From contig JADIMK010000007.1 of NCBI GenBank assembly GCA_017694785.1, positions 1 through 37,911 on the forward strand: a stretch of DNA of 37,911 nucleotides, in the 5' to 3' direction. The notes under the pieces are model-generated. The model did not search any database, was not told the DNA's origin, and saw only the letters and a program-made list of their open reading frames with translations. Below are positions 17,521-26,168 of this stretch, in pieces (positions within the stretch are counted from its first letter, which is position 1; each line of letters begins with the position of its first letter). A program made the translations under genes and the position numbers. The DNA comes from Candidatus Cryptobacteroides intestinigallinarum (GTDB lineage: Bacteria; Bacteroidota; Bacteroidia; Bacteroidales; UBA932).

Positions 17521-19314
17521 CTACATCCTTTCCGGAAGAGTGATGCCGAGTATCGACATTGCCTTTACAAGTACCTTAGCGATATTCTCTACGAGGGAAA
17601 GCCTGTAGCGGAGAATCTCCCCGTTCTCTTCCCTCAGGATCGGAGTATCATGGTAATACTGGTTGAATTCCTTCGCAAGATCATAGGCATAGTTTGCTAT
17701 GACTGCCGGAGAATGAGCATCTCCACCTTCTGCGATCTTTGTCGGGAACTGGCTCAGTATCTTGATGATCCTTATCTCCTTAGGTGAAAGGAACGAAGCA
17801 TCTGCCACAGCTGCTCCTCCACGTGCTATACCTGCTGCATCAGCCTTCCTGAGGATTGACTTGATGCGGGCGTGGGTATACTGGATGAAAGGACCTGTGT
17901 TGCCGTTGAAGTCAATCGATTCCTTCGGATCGAAGAGCATTGTCTTCTTTGGATCCACCTTGATGATGAAATACTTCAGGGCTCCCAGACCTATCATCTT
18001 GAAGAGGGCGTCCTGCTCTGCTTCATCCATATCGTCAAGCTTGCCTAGCTCCAGGGATGTCTCCTTGGCGGTATTGTACATCTTTGCGATAAGGTCATCG
18101 GCATCGACGACAGTACCTTCCCTTGACTTCATCTTGCCCTGGGGGAGCTCAACCATACCATATGACAGATGATATATGTTGTCAGCCCACGCGAATCCGA
18201 GCTTCTTGAGGATGAGCTTAAGCACCTGGAAATGATAGTTCTGTTCATTCCCGACCACATATATGTGCTCATCAAGCTTGTACTCGTCAAATCTCTGCTC
18301 GGCTGTACCGAGGTCCTGGGTCATATAGACAGATGTGCCATCCCCGCGGAGAAGCAGTTTCCTGTCAAGTCCGTCGGCTGTGAGGTCACACCATACTGAG
18401 CCGTCGGCTTCCTTTTCAAATATTCCCATCTCAAGGCCTTTCTGCACAAGCGCCTTGCCGAAAAGATAAGTCTGGGACTCATAGTATGTCCTGTCGAAGG
18501 ATATCCCGAGATCCTTGTAGGTCTTGTCGAATCCGGCATATACCCAGCTGTTCATCTTCTTCCAGAGATCCACTACCTCCTTGTCGCCATGTTCCCATCT
18601 GAAGAGCATGTCCTGGGCTTCCTTGAGTGAAGGTGCATTCTTCTCAGCCTCTTCCTTCGACATGCCCTTTGACATGAGGTCCTCGACCTCTTCCTTGTAC
18701 ATGTTGTTGAAAGCCACGTAATAGTTACCTACAAGATGGTCGCCCTTCTTGCCGGACGATTCCGGAGTCTCTCCGTTGCCTTTCTTCAGCCATGCGAGCA
18801 TGGACTTGCAGATATGTATTCCCCTGTCGTTTACAAGGTTGACCTTGATCACCCTATGGCCGTTGGCCTCGAGGAGCTTTGACATAGACCACCCCAGGAG
18901 ATTGTTCCTTATGTGGCCCAGATGCAGAGGCTTGTTGGTATTCGGAGATGAGAACTCCACCATGATGGTCTTGCCGGTTGGTTCATGCTGTCCGAAGTCT
19001 TCTGACGAAGCGATCTCCGAAAAGACACTGTTCCAGAATGCAGCTGAAAAAGAGATATTGAGGAATCCCTTGACTACATTATACTGTGCGATTTCCGTGC
19101 AGTTGGCCACCAGCCAGTCACCTATTGTCTTTCCAGTATTCTCGGGAGATGCTCCCGATATCTTCAGGAGAGGAAAGACCACTAAGGTATAGTCTCCCTC
19201 GAATTCCTTCCTTGTAGCCTGTACCTGGAACGCTGAGGCAGGTGCCTCAACCCCATACAATGCCTTTACCGCTTCAAAGGCTTTTTCCGCTATGAATTTC
19301 TCTGGATTCATCAT
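17521..19314 (-). CDS. argS: Arginyl-tRNA synthetase
   Basis: ArgS charges tRNA-Arg with arginine in the cytoplasm. It is a class I synthetase with an N-terminal Add1 domain (residues about 1-115), the HIGH motif HLGH (131-134) after FSSPNTNKPL, and a KMSKS-type loop in GKMKSREGT. The C-terminal anticodon-binding domain ends with SLVENIAKVLVKAMSILGI. The length of 597 residues is normal. The start is ATGATG at 19314/19311. It begins 9 bp after the primary sigma factor gene, so the two are transcribed together. Confidence 0.96.
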   Translation of the reverse strand: MMNPEKFIAEKAFEAVKALYGVEAPASAFQVQATRKEFEGDYTLVVFPLLKISGASPENTGKTIGDWLVANCTEIAQYNVVKGFLNISFSAAFWNSVFSEIASSEDFGQHEPTGKTIMVEFSSPNTNKPLHLGHIRNNLLGWSMSKLLEANGHRVIKVNLVNDRGIHICKSMLAWLKKGNGETPESSGKKGDHLVGNYYVAFNNMYKEEVEDLMSKGMSKEEAEKNAPSLKEAQDMLFRWEHGDKEVVDLWKKMNSWVYAGFDKTYKDLGISFDRTYYESQTYLFGKALVQKGLEMGIFEKEADGSVWCDLTADGLDRKLLLRGDGTSVYMTQDLGTAEQRFDEYKLDEHIYVVGNEQNYHFQVLKLILKKLGFAWADNIYHLSYGMVELPQGKMKSREGTVVDADDLIAKMYNTAKETSLELGKLDDMDEAEQDALFKMIGLGALKYFIIKVDPKKTMLFDPKESIDFNGNTGPFIQYTHARIKSILRKADAAGIARGGAAVADASFLSPKEIRIIKILSQFPTKIAEGGDAHSPAVIANYAYDLAKEFNQYYHDTPILREENGEILRYRLSLVENIAKVLVKAMSILGITLPERM

Positions 19315-19323
19315 ATCTGAATA

Positions 19324-20184
19324 TCAGCCAAGATAACTCTTCAATAATTTGCTTCTGGAATTGTTCCTCAGTTTCCTGATTGCCTTTTCCTTGATCTGTC
19401 TTACCCTTTCACGGGTAAGGCCGAACCTTTCTCCGATCTCCTCAAGAGTCATTTCCTGACATCCTATGCCGAAGAATGATTTCACTATCTCCCTTTCACG
19501 CGGTGCAAGTGTCGAAAGCGAACGCTCGATCTCCTTGTTGAGGGACTCGTTCACAAGACCCCGGTCAGCATTAGGGGAATCGTTGTTTACAAGGACATCC
19601 AGAAGACTGTTGTCTTCACCTTCGACAAAAGGTGCATCAACAGACACATGACGACCTGAAACCCTCAGGGTATCAGCTATCTTGTCCTTCGGGACATCTA
19701 TCATTTCAGACAGTTCCTCTGTAGACGGCATCCTTTCATTCTCCTGTTCGAACTTTGAAAGGGCCTTGTTGATCTTGTTCAGGGATCCGACCTGATTCAG
19801 AGGAAGCCTTACAATCCTCGACTGTTCTGCAAGGGCCTGGAGTATCGACTGGCGTATCCACCACACTGCATAGGAAATGAATTTGAATCCTCTTGTCTCA
19901 TCAAACTTTTCCGCTGCCTTGATAAGTCCCAGGTTGCCTTCATTGATAAGGTCAGGAAGGCTCAGTCCCTGGTTCTGGTACTGCTTTGCCACAGAAACCA
20001 CGAACCTGAGGTTTGCCCTCGTAAGCTTTTCAAGAGCAGCCTGGTCTCCTTTACGGATACGCTGCGCGAGCTCTACCTCATCTTCAACCGTTATCAGCTC
20101 TTCCCTACCGATTTCCTGGAGATATTTGTCCAGAGATGCACTCTCACGGTTGGTAATCGATTTTGTAATCTTTAACTGTCTCAT
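19324..20184 (-). CDS. rpoD: Primary sigma factor, Bacteroidota type
   Basis: This is the housekeeping sigma-70 factor that directs RNA polymerase to promoters. It has 286 residues and lacks region 1.1 and the long non-conserved region, as usual in Bacteroidota. Region 1.2 is [20 protein letters not shown], region 2 contains [20 protein letters not shown] and [15 protein letters not shown], region 3 starts near [12 protein letters not shown], and region 4 ends with [20 protein letters not shown]. The promoters found in this window match the unusual -7/-33 sites such factors read. It lies 16 bp downstream of the protease gene and 9 bp upstream of argS. Confidence 0.94.
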   Translation of the reverse strand: MRQLKITKSITNRESASLDKYLQEIGREELITVEDEVELAQRIRKGDQAALEKLTRANLRFVVSVAKQYQNQGLSLPDLINEGNLGLIKAAEKFDETRGFKFISYAVWWIRQSILQALAEQSRIVRLPLNQVGSLNKINKALSKFEQENERMPSTEELSEMIDVPKDKIADTLRVSGRHVSVDAPFVEGEDNSLLDVLVNNDSPNADRGLVNESLNKEIERSLSTLAPREREIVKSFFGIGCQEMTLEEIGERFGLTRERVRQIKEKAIRKLRNNSRSKLLKSYLG

Positions 20185-20200
20185 AAATGTATTTTGTCTC

Positions 20201-21646
20201 CTATATTCCGAAGCCGAAATATGACACCTTGCCGTATGGCGTCACGCCTTCGACAAATACAGCCCTCTTCGACTTCTTTATGATATTCATCACATCCTGA
20301 GGTTTGCTTACAGGCTGGTCATTGACATACATCATAATGAATCCTTCAGAGACACCGGCATCCATTATCTTTCCCGGCCCGACGGATACGATTTCAACCC
20401 CATGGTCTATTCCGAGCTTTTGAAGAGTCTCGGCTGGAGCTTCCTTTATCCTTGAGCCATAGAATGCTACAGCTCCGTCTTCATCTACCGAACCGTTGTC
20501 TGCTGAAGTTCCTTTGAACGTCACATCAATGACCTTTTCCTTTCCGTCCCTGACTACAGTCACATTTGTCTTGTCGCCTGGGCGGAAACGGTTGACCTGT
20601 TCCTGGACAGCAGATGCATTGACTACCCTGACTGAATCAACGGCGACGATGACATCGCCCTTCTTGATTCCGGCTTCTTCTGCTGCACTGCCTTTCAGAA
20701 CCTCAACAATATATACGCCGTTCGGAGAAGAAAGTTTCAATTCTTTTGCCAATTTGTCATCTACCGGTGTCATGGTCACACCGAGCATAGCCCGCTTGAC
20801 ACTACCGAAATCAATCAGGTCTGAAACAATCTTTCTCACTATGTTTGAAGGAATTGCAAAGGAATATCCTGTGTATGATCCAGTCTGTGACACAATGGCA
20901 GTATTGATGCCGACAAGATTACCTGCCTTGTCTACAAGTGCTCCACCACTGTTTCCTGGATTGACGGCAGCATCGGTCTGTATGAATGACTCTATCTTGA
21001 ACTCACCGTCATAGTTAGGCATTGAGCGGCCCTTGGCGCTCACGATACCTGCTGTGATAGTAGATCGTAAGTCATACGGGCTGCCTATCGCAAGTACCCA
21101 CTCTCCGAGCCTTAGTTCATCCGAATTTCCAAAAGGAATCGTCGGAAGCCCCTGTGCATCAACCTTTATAAGGGCAACATCAGTAGCCGGGTCTGTACCG
21201 ATGAGTTGAGCTTCAAATGTCTTGTTGTTGTTGAGTGTGACTTCAATCTTCGAAGCTCCGTCAATCACATGGTTGTTGGTGACGATGTAGCCGTCAGGTC
21301 TGATTATGACTCCTGATCCGCTTCCCACACGTTCACGCTGCTGAGGAGTACCCTCATATCCGAAGAAAAAGTCGAATATCGAGCTCGGTGCCTTACGGAC
21401 CACGTCAGTGGCTGTCACCTTGACATATACTACTGCATCGACGGCAGATTCTGCCGCATATGTGAAATCAGGATATTCACTCTGGTCCAGGCTCACAGTA
21501 CGGAACTGGCCACCGTTTCCCTGCACTACCATACGTCCGGAAACATCGTCCGGAGCCGTTAGCTTAACCACGGCAAAAGCTGCCGCTGCGCCGGCGACTA
21601 CCGACAGAAGCAATGTGATGATGATGATACTTTTTTTCATATTCAT
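20201..21646 (-). CDS. DegP/HtrA-family periplasmic serine protease
   Basis: This is an exported HtrA-type protease that removes or refolds damaged envelope proteins. An N-terminal hydrophobic segment (residues about 3-28) acts as signal or anchor. The protease domain has the triad His126 (TNNHVIDGA), Asp156 (PATDVALIK) and Ser233 ([10 protein letters not shown]). Two PDZ domains follow, with [20 protein letters not shown] in the first and a second that ends at the C-terminus ([20 protein letters not shown]). The 481 residues fit the DegP/DegQ class. The genes for the primary sigma factor and argS follow at once. Confidence 0.92.
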   Translation of the reverse strand: MNMKKSIIIITLLLSVVAGAAAAFAVVKLTAPDDVSGRMVVQGNGGQFRTVSLDQSEYPDFTYAAESAVDAVVYVKVTATDVVRKAPSSIFDFFFGYEGTPQQRERVGSGSGVIIRPDGYIVTNNHVIDGASKIEVTLNNNKTFEAQLIGTDPATDVALIKVDAQGLPTIPFGNSDELRLGEWVLAIGSPYDLRSTITAGIVSAKGRSMPNYDGEFKIESFIQTDAAVNPGNSGGALVDKAGNLVGINTAIVSQTGSYTGYSFAIPSNIVRKIVSDLIDFGSVKRAMLGVTMTPVDDKLAKELKLSSPNGVYIVEVLKGSAAEEAGIKKGDVIVAVDSVRVVNASAVQEQVNRFRPGDKTNVTVVRDGKEKVIDVTFKGTSADNGSVDEDGAVAFYGSRIKEAPAETLQKLGIDHGVEIVSVGPGKIMDAGVSEGFIMMYVNDQPVSKPQDVMNIIKKSKRAVFVEGVTPYGKVSYFGFGI

Positions 21647-21751
21647 TCAGTTTTAAATTTCAAAATAGAGCCAAAGCTTAAAAACCAGCCGTTTTTGGCA
21701 AACCGGACTGGAAAAAATCAAATTACATGCCAAATTTAAGTTATTTTTTAT

Positions 21752-21759
21752 TACATTTG
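21752..21759 (+). promoter_or_regulatory. Candidate -7 box of dnaN
   Basis: TACATTTG matches TAnnTTTG and lies 61 bp before the dnaN start. No clear TTTG is found about 19 bp upstream, so confidence is limited. Confidence 0.4.
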
Positions 21760-21771
21760 CTCGTTGGACTT

Positions 21772-21787
21772 TCCCTCCATGGAGGGA
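21772..21787 (+). repeat. Perfect 16-bp palindrome in the dnaN leader
   Basis: TCCCTCCATGGAGGGA is its own reverse complement. It lies between the candidate promoter and the dnaN start codon, where it could be an operator or a leader hairpin. No dnaA gene lies next to dnaN. Confidence 0.7.
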
Positions 21788-21819
21788 TTGAAGAATCGGA
21801 ATAATTAAACTTTGCATAT

Positions 21820-22938
21820 ATGAAACTGATCATTTCAAGCGCTGAACTTCTCAAAGGGGTACTGGCCGTATCGAAGGCAATCCCTACGAAGTCTGCACTT
21901 CCTATTCTGGAGAACTTCCTTTTCGTACTGAAAGGGAACTCACTTGAGATAACAGCCTCTGACATGGAACTCACGCTCCGCACTGTCCTTGAAGTGGACA
22001 ATGCTGTTGAAGAAGGTCAGATGGCTATCCCGGCCAAGCATATCACTGACCTCCTCAAGGAACTACCTGACCAGCCTCTGACAATCAGCACAGTAAGCGA
22101 CAGTTCATTTGAATGCAGATGGGCAAGCGGATCATCCACACTCCCATTCTTTCCGGCAGTAGACTACCCTGAGATCGCAGGGACAGACGAGACTGCAGTA
22201 AAGATCACGTTCCCTGCAGAAGAGCTGGTCGAAGGGATTTCAAGTACGATATATGCGACAGCCGATGATGAGATCAGGCCTGTAATGAACGGTATATATT
22301 TCGACATCGAGCCGGAGTCGACTACTCTTGTTGCCTCCGATTCGCATAAGCTCATATGCTACACAGCCTCGGATGTCCAGGCACAGCAGAAATCCTCTTT
22401 CATACTCCACAAGAGACCAGCAGCTGTCCTCAAGTCGATCATCGGAAAGAACATCGAGTCTGTAGAGGTATCATTCGATGCAAAGAACGCAGTATTCACA
22501 TTTGACAAGACCACTGTCATCTGCAGGCTTATCGTCGGCAAATACCCGAAATACAAGGATGTCATCCCTCAGAACAATTCAAATGTCCTGAAGATAGAGA
22601 GGTCGCTTTTCCTCAACACGGTACGCAGGGTATCTGTATGTGCGAACAAGGCTTCGAACCACATCAAGTTCGATCTCAGGCCAGGTTCCCTGGAGATTTC
22701 CGCACAGGACCTCGGGTTCTCGATAGCAGCCTACGAAAAGGTCCCTTGCGAATACAATGGAGACGAACTCTCGATAGGCTTCAAGTCTACTTTCATAATA
22801 GAGATACTCAGCAACATGACATGCAATGAGATAGTCATGAAATTCGCAGACAGCAAACGCGCGGCTCTCATAGTTCCGTCTGAGGACGAGACAGACAGCG
22901 GCAAGATCTGCGGCATCATAATGCCTATCATGTTCTGA
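21820..22938 (+). CDS. dnaN: DNA polymerase III beta subunit (sliding clamp)
   Basis: The beta clamp encircles DNA and holds the replicase and repair enzymes on it. The 372-residue protein has the three repeated clamp domains: MKLIISSAELLKGVLAVSKA at the start, AIPAKHITDLLKELPDQPL in domain 1, EELVEGISSTIYATADDEIR and MNGIYFDIEPESTTLVASDS in domain 2, and the final MPIMF that forms the binding pocket edge. The gene is followed after 36 bp by an exonuclease gene in the same direction, consistent with a shared transcript. It is separated from the protease gene by a divergent 173-bp region. Confidence 0.97.
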   Translation: MKLIISSAELLKGVLAVSKAIPTKSALPILENFLFVLKGNSLEITASDMELTLRTVLEVDNAVEEGQMAIPAKHITDLLKELPDQPLTISTVSDSSFECRWASGSSTLPFFPAVDYPEIAGTDETAVKITFPAEELVEGISSTIYATADDEIRPVMNGIYFDIEPESTTLVASDSHKLICYTASDVQAQQKSSFILHKRPAAVLKSIIGKNIESVEVSFDAKNAVFTFDKTTVICRLIVGKYPKYKDVIPQNNSNVLKIERSLFLNTVRRVSVCANKASNHIKFDLRPGSLEISAQDLGFSIAAYEKVPCEYNGDELSIGFKSTFIIEILSNMTCNEIVMKFADSKRAALIVPSEDETDSGKICGIIMPIMF

Positions 22939-22974
22939 TAACGGACAACTTTTCCATAAAACTACATCTGGATA

Positions 22975-23946
22975 ATGGAACTGAATCTTGAAAGGCCGAT
23001 ACTCTTCTTTGACATTGAGAGTACCGGCCTCAATATAGCGTCTGACGCAATAATAGAACTGAGCTTCGTAAAAGTATTTCCTGGAGCTGAAGAGAGAATA
23101 AAGACTTGGAGAGTCAAGCCGTGGGACTATGTCGCCGGATGTCAGAAAGCCATCACACCGAGTGCAAAGGCTGTACACGGCATCAGCGATGAGGAACTTG
23201 TTGACTGTCCGCGTTTCTGCGAGATTGTGGATGAAGTCGTCTCCTGGCTCAAGGACAGCGACCTTTCGGGCTTCAACTCCACCAAGTTTGACCTTCCTAT
23301 GCTCGCTGAAGAGCTTGAGAGAGTCCGCAAGTACATGCACAAGGACATCGACATCAATCTACATGAGATGCGTATGGTGGATGTCCAGAACATCTATCAC
23401 GTGATGGAACCGCGCAATCTCAAGGCAGCCTACAGGTTCTACTGCGGAAAGGAGCTTGAGAACGCCCATGCTGCGGAAGCAGATACGCTTGCTACCTATG
23501 CAGTGCTGAAGGCACAGCTGGACAGATATCCGGAGACACTGAAGAACAATGTGGAGTTCCTGTCAAACTTCTCCGAAAGGCAGAAAAACCTCGACTATGC
23601 AGGCAGGATCGCTCTGAATGACAAGAAAGAGCCTATCATAAGCTTCGGCAAGCACAAGGGAAAGACAGCCAGGGAAGTATATATGACAGAGCCGTCATAT
23701 TTCAGCTGGATTGAAAACGGGGAGTTCACACTGGACACAAAGCGTCAGTTCGAACTTCTCAAGCAGCAGTACGAAAACGAGAAAAAGGAAGCCAGACGTG
23801 CTGCGAAGGCCGCTGAGGCACCTAAGCCACTCTCGGCTGAAGAGCTGGACAACTCCCTGAACATGCTTGCAGGCAAATTCAACACGAGGGAAGACAAGTC
23901 CAGGAACGGCAAGGACAGGTCAGGAGGGACAGGGAGTCTGTTCTAG
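22975..23946 (+). CDS. DnaQ-like 3'-5' exonuclease with ExoX-type C-terminal domain
   Basis: This 323-residue DEDDh exonuclease is of the DNA polymerase III epsilon/ExoX type and probably trims DNA ends or proofreads. Motif I is Asp13-x-Glu15 (FFDIESTGLN), motif II includes FNSTKFDLPML (Asp106) and motif III has His165-x4-Asp170 (HAAEAD). Near residues 215-255 is the ExoX C-terminal fold (ISFGKHKGKTAREVYMTEPS, then YFSWIENG). After residue 265 comes a charged Lys/Glu/Ala region and a disordered Gly/Ser/Arg tail. The last codons form the first unit of a 27-bp tandem duplication that spans the stop codon. Confidence 0.88.
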   Translation: MELNLERPILFFDIESTGLNIASDAIIELSFVKVFPGAEERIKTWRVKPWDYVAGCQKAITPSAKAVHGISDEELVDCPRFCEIVDEVVSWLKDSDLSGFNSTKFDLPMLAEELERVRKYMHKDIDINLHEMRMVDVQNIYHVMEPRNLKAAYRFYCGKELENAHAAEADTLATYAVLKAQLDRYPETLKNNVEFLSNFSERQKNLDYAGRIALNDKKEPIISFGKHKGKTAREVYMTEPSYFSWIENGEFTLDTKRQFELLKQQYENEKKEARRAAKAAEAPKPLSAEELDNSLNMLAGKFNTREDKSRNGKDRSGGTGSLF

Positions 23947-23985
23947 GAATCACCGATATGGGATCTGTCCAGGGAATCACTGATA
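23932..23985. repeat. 27-bp tandem duplication across the exonuclease stop codon
   Basis: Two aligned 27-bp units (23932-23958 and 23959-23985) share CTGTTCTAGG/CTGTCCAGGG and GGAATCACCGAT/GGAATCACTGAT. The first unit contains the TAG stop of the exonuclease gene; in the second it reads CCAGGG. Confidence 0.65.
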
Positions 23986-23996
23986 TATAGACATCC

Positions 23997-24578
23997 GTGA
24001 ACATAATAGTAAAGACATATGACGGAGGCAGGATATGCTGCCGGCCGGACACAAGCTGGGAACGTGAAGACAAGGATCTTTACGTTCCTGACAGCATAAA
24101 CGGCTATATGTGGACGCCTGTCCTCTTCGCAAGGATCAGCAAAGCCGGCAAATGCGTAGGGCTGAAATATGCGCCGCGCTACTACGATGCCGTCAACTAC
24201 GGCATGCTGCTGTATCCGTCAGATATGCTGGACGGCTCTCCATACGGAATTGCGGCAGCATCATGCGCCGACCACACCTCGGTCCTTCCCTTCCCAATGT
24301 ACAATACAGTGACACTTGATGGCGGGACAAACGTCTATTCGGTCCTCAAGGACGGGATTGAGATATTCAGGACACAGGAAGGATCTCGGAAAATCATTGA
24401 AAAAGCCTTGAGCAAAGCATCAGCCATAGTATCACTGAGGATAGGCGACATACTGGCCATAGAGCTTGCTCCCATGTCCCTTCTCGCCGGATTCAATGAT
24501 GACGTCCAGCCCCATGAGACAACTATAAGCGGCAGCTTCTGCGGAAATCCTCTTTTCAGCTTCAGGATAATCAGATAG
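23997..24578 (+). CDS. Unrecognised 193-residue protein (GTG start)
   Basis: I do not recognise this protein. It starts with GTG at 23997 (MNIIVKTYDGGRICC) and has no signal peptide or membrane segment, so a cytoplasmic protein is likely. It is rich in aromatic residues and has a GMLLYPSDMLDGSPYGIAAA block and a C-terminal KASAIVSLRIGDILAIEL block, reminiscent of, but not clearly belonging to, a fumarylacetoacetate-hydrolase-like beta fold. The gene lies 50 bp after the exonuclease gene, with the 27-bp duplication in between. Its TAG stop opens the cluster of 14-bp palindromes that follows. Confidence 0.7.
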   Translation: MNIIVKTYDGGRICCRPDTSWEREDKDLYVPDSINGYMWTPVLFARISKAGKCVGLKYAPRYYDAVNYGMLLYPSDMLDGSPYGIAAASCADHTSVLPFPMYNTVTLDGGTNVYSVLKDGIEIFRTQEGSRKIIEKALSKASAIVSLRIGDILAIELAPMSLLAGFNDDVQPHETTISGSFCGNPLFSFRIIR

Positions 24579-24640
24579 TCTGTTCAGACTGTCTGGATAG
24601 TCTACATAGACTGGATTAGATTGGATAGTCTACATAGACT
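24577..24640. repeat. Cluster of three 14-bp inverted repeats
   Basis: AGTCTGTTCAGACT (24577-24590) is followed by two copies of AGTCTACATAGACT (24599-24612 and 24627-24640). Each is a perfect 6-bp inverted repeat around two bases. The spacing is 22 and 28 bp. The cluster lies between two convergent genes. Confidence 0.85.
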
Positions 24641-24680
24641 ACCGATAGACATACATAAGATCCGGAAGGGAGCAGTACAG

Positions 24681-25982
24681 TTATTCCACATGTATGAAAT
24701 AGTACAGTCTGCCATCCATCGGCTGCTTCCGATCAGCAGAGCTGACGCACAGAGTGTCAGCCATGTCAGGATGCAATATCATTACAAGGTCTTCAAGTAT
24801 GAGATCAGGCCTTACGGCACCGCTTTCCCAGAAATCATTTCCTCCTTCTGGAGTTGTTCTCCTTATGTTGTTGTAGATTCCGATTCCGTCAAGGTCCATG
24901 AACTTTGATACCGTAACCGCTGAAAGTATGTCTGACTTTGTCCTGCACCATCCCGGATTGAGCCAGTAGTCAGCTTCCTTCGCCAGAAGAAATGCCTTTT
25001 CCTGTGTTATCACTGAAGACTCCCTGCTTCCATGGCGTGATCCGAGGACCTCTCCTCCCGCATCCCGGATCAGCTGAGAAAAATAATTGTCCTCTCCTGG
25101 GATATACCATGCATCACCGTATGGAGCATTGAGAAGGACTTTCCTGCTGCAGGACTTCCGTGTCGCTTCAAAAGCCTCCTGCTCATCCATATTGTCGTCC
25201 GACCCAAGTTGATATTCCCCGGCCCCGGTAATTTCACGAACCTTTTCCGATAAGGAAAGATATCTTCGGGAGACAGCATTGAACAGCGAATCAGCTGTCT
25301 CTTTCCTCCCGGCAAGCAATCCGAAAAGCCTCAGGTATTCAGCCCTAGCCAAAGGATGATCTTCGTAATGGTCGTAAAGGCATATAACAGGAATCCCCTC
25401 TTCAGAAAGCCTGTCCATATATCTGATGTCGGATGGAGAAACCGTATAGGCTGCGACAAGATCAGGTGAGAGCACAAGCAGACGTTCCAGATCGAGTGAA
25501 GGACCATATCCTACATCATAAAGAGGTTTCAAGGAAGGATCCCCAGCACCTCCGTCAACAGAAGAATTTCCGGGACTTCCGCCACTAAAAGCTTCATTGT
25601 CAATCCAGCGGCCACATGCCTTGCCGGACTTTGTCATGCAGAATCTTTCACGGAGCAAAGTATCCGTGATATAACCGGCTCCTGAGACAGCTGAAATCAC
25701 AGAGCCGCAGTCAAGGGCATCCAGACAGGCAGCATAACCGGAAGACATACAGACGACATCTCTGACAGGAATCCTGACATACACCGTATCAGCCGAGCCG
25801 TCATATGGAGAAAATGTGACTACAGCAGCTGTACTGTCCCCGCAGAGCGAGACATCGACATATCTGGCATAGCTGAAATAACCGTTATGATCCAATGGAT
25901 TCCGTACCGGACGGTGACACCCTGTAAAAAGAATGGCTGTAAGCAATAGCGGAAGAATCCCGCTGCAGAAAGAAGGCTTCAT
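24681..25982 (-). CDS. Iron-complex/cobalamin-type ABC substrate-binding lipoprotein
   Basis: This 433-residue exported protein has the BtuF/FhuD-type substrate-binding fold, so it probably presents an iron complex (siderophore or heme) or cobamide to an ABC importer encoded elsewhere. A hydrophobic N-terminus leads to a lipobox-like FTGC with Cys22. The fold is seen from ALDCGSVISAVSGAGYITD, then LDLERLLVLSPDLVAAYTVS, GIPVICLYDHYEDHPLARAEYL, and IRDAGGEVLGSRHGSRESSV. No permease or ATPase gene is next to it. The ATG at 25982 is in a duplicated sequence, and a second upstream ATG opens a short frame whose TGA overlaps this start. The gene begins 48 bp after the tRNA-Thr gene and no terminator separates them. 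Confidence 0.82.
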   Translation of the reverse strand: MKPSFCSGILPLLLTAILFTGCHRPVRNPLDHNGYFSYARYVDVSLCGDSTAAVVTFSPYDGSADTVYVRIPVRDVVCMSSGYAACLDALDCGSVISAVSGAGYITDTLLRERFCMTKSGKACGRWIDNEAFSGGSPGNSSVDGGAGDPSLKPLYDVGYGPSLDLERLLVLSPDLVAAYTVSPSDIRYMDRLSEEGIPVICLYDHYEDHPLARAEYLRLFGLLAGRKETADSLFNAVSRRYLSLSEKVREITGAGEYQLGSDDNMDEQEAFEATRKSCSRKVLLNAPYGDAWYIPGEDNYFSQLIRDAGGEVLGSRHGSRESSVITQEKAFLLAKEADYWLNPGWCRTKSDILSAVTVSKFMDLDGIGIYNNIRRTTPEGGNDFWESGAVRPDLILEDLVMILHPDMADTLCVSSADRKQPMDGRLYYFIHVE

Positions 25983-26019
25983 GACAGAGCTTCCTTAAAC
26001 ATGACAGAGCTTTCCTGTA
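25980..26019. repeat. Direct repeat across the start codon of the binding lipoprotein, with a 7-codon upstream frame
   Basis: CATGACAGAGCTT occurs at 25980 and again at 26000, 20 bp apart. On the minus strand the upstream copy gives ATG TTT AAG GAA GCT CTG TCA TGA, a 7-residue frame whose stop overlaps the lipoprotein ATG (ATGA). Confidence 0.7.
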
Positions 26020-26029
26020 CTTATAAAAG

Positions 26030-26102
26030 AGCCACTCATGGGATTCGAACCCACGACCTACGCGTTACGAATGCGTTGCTCTACCGACTGAGCTAAAGTG
26101 GC
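26030..26102 (-). tRNA. tRNA-Thr (anticodon CGT)
   Basis: The minus strand gives acceptor GCCACTT against GAGTGGC, a D arm with AGCTCAGTCGGTAGAGC, an anticodon arm ACGCA-TTCGTAA-CGCGT with anticodon CGT, and a T arm with GGTTCGAATCC. The 31-39 position is an A-C mismatch. CCA is not encoded. The binding-lipoprotein gene follows 48 bp downstream in the same direction. Confidence 0.94.
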
Positions 26103-26117
26103 TTTCAAAATGGACTG

Positions 26118-26151
26118 CAAATTTAGTAAAATATTTCATATCTTTCGCAAA
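26118..26151 (-). promoter_or_regulatory. Candidate promoter of tRNA-Thr
   Basis: The minus strand has TTTG at 26148-26151 and TAAATTTG at 26118-26125, 22 bp apart. The -7 box would start transcription about 8 nt before the tRNA. Confidence 0.55.
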
Positions 26152-26168
26152 TATTTTCAGAGATAGAA

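Noticed and set aside
24577..24640. The palindromes as a bidirectional transcription terminator
   Set aside because: The loops are only two bases and no T tract follows on either strand, so a terminator role is not supported.
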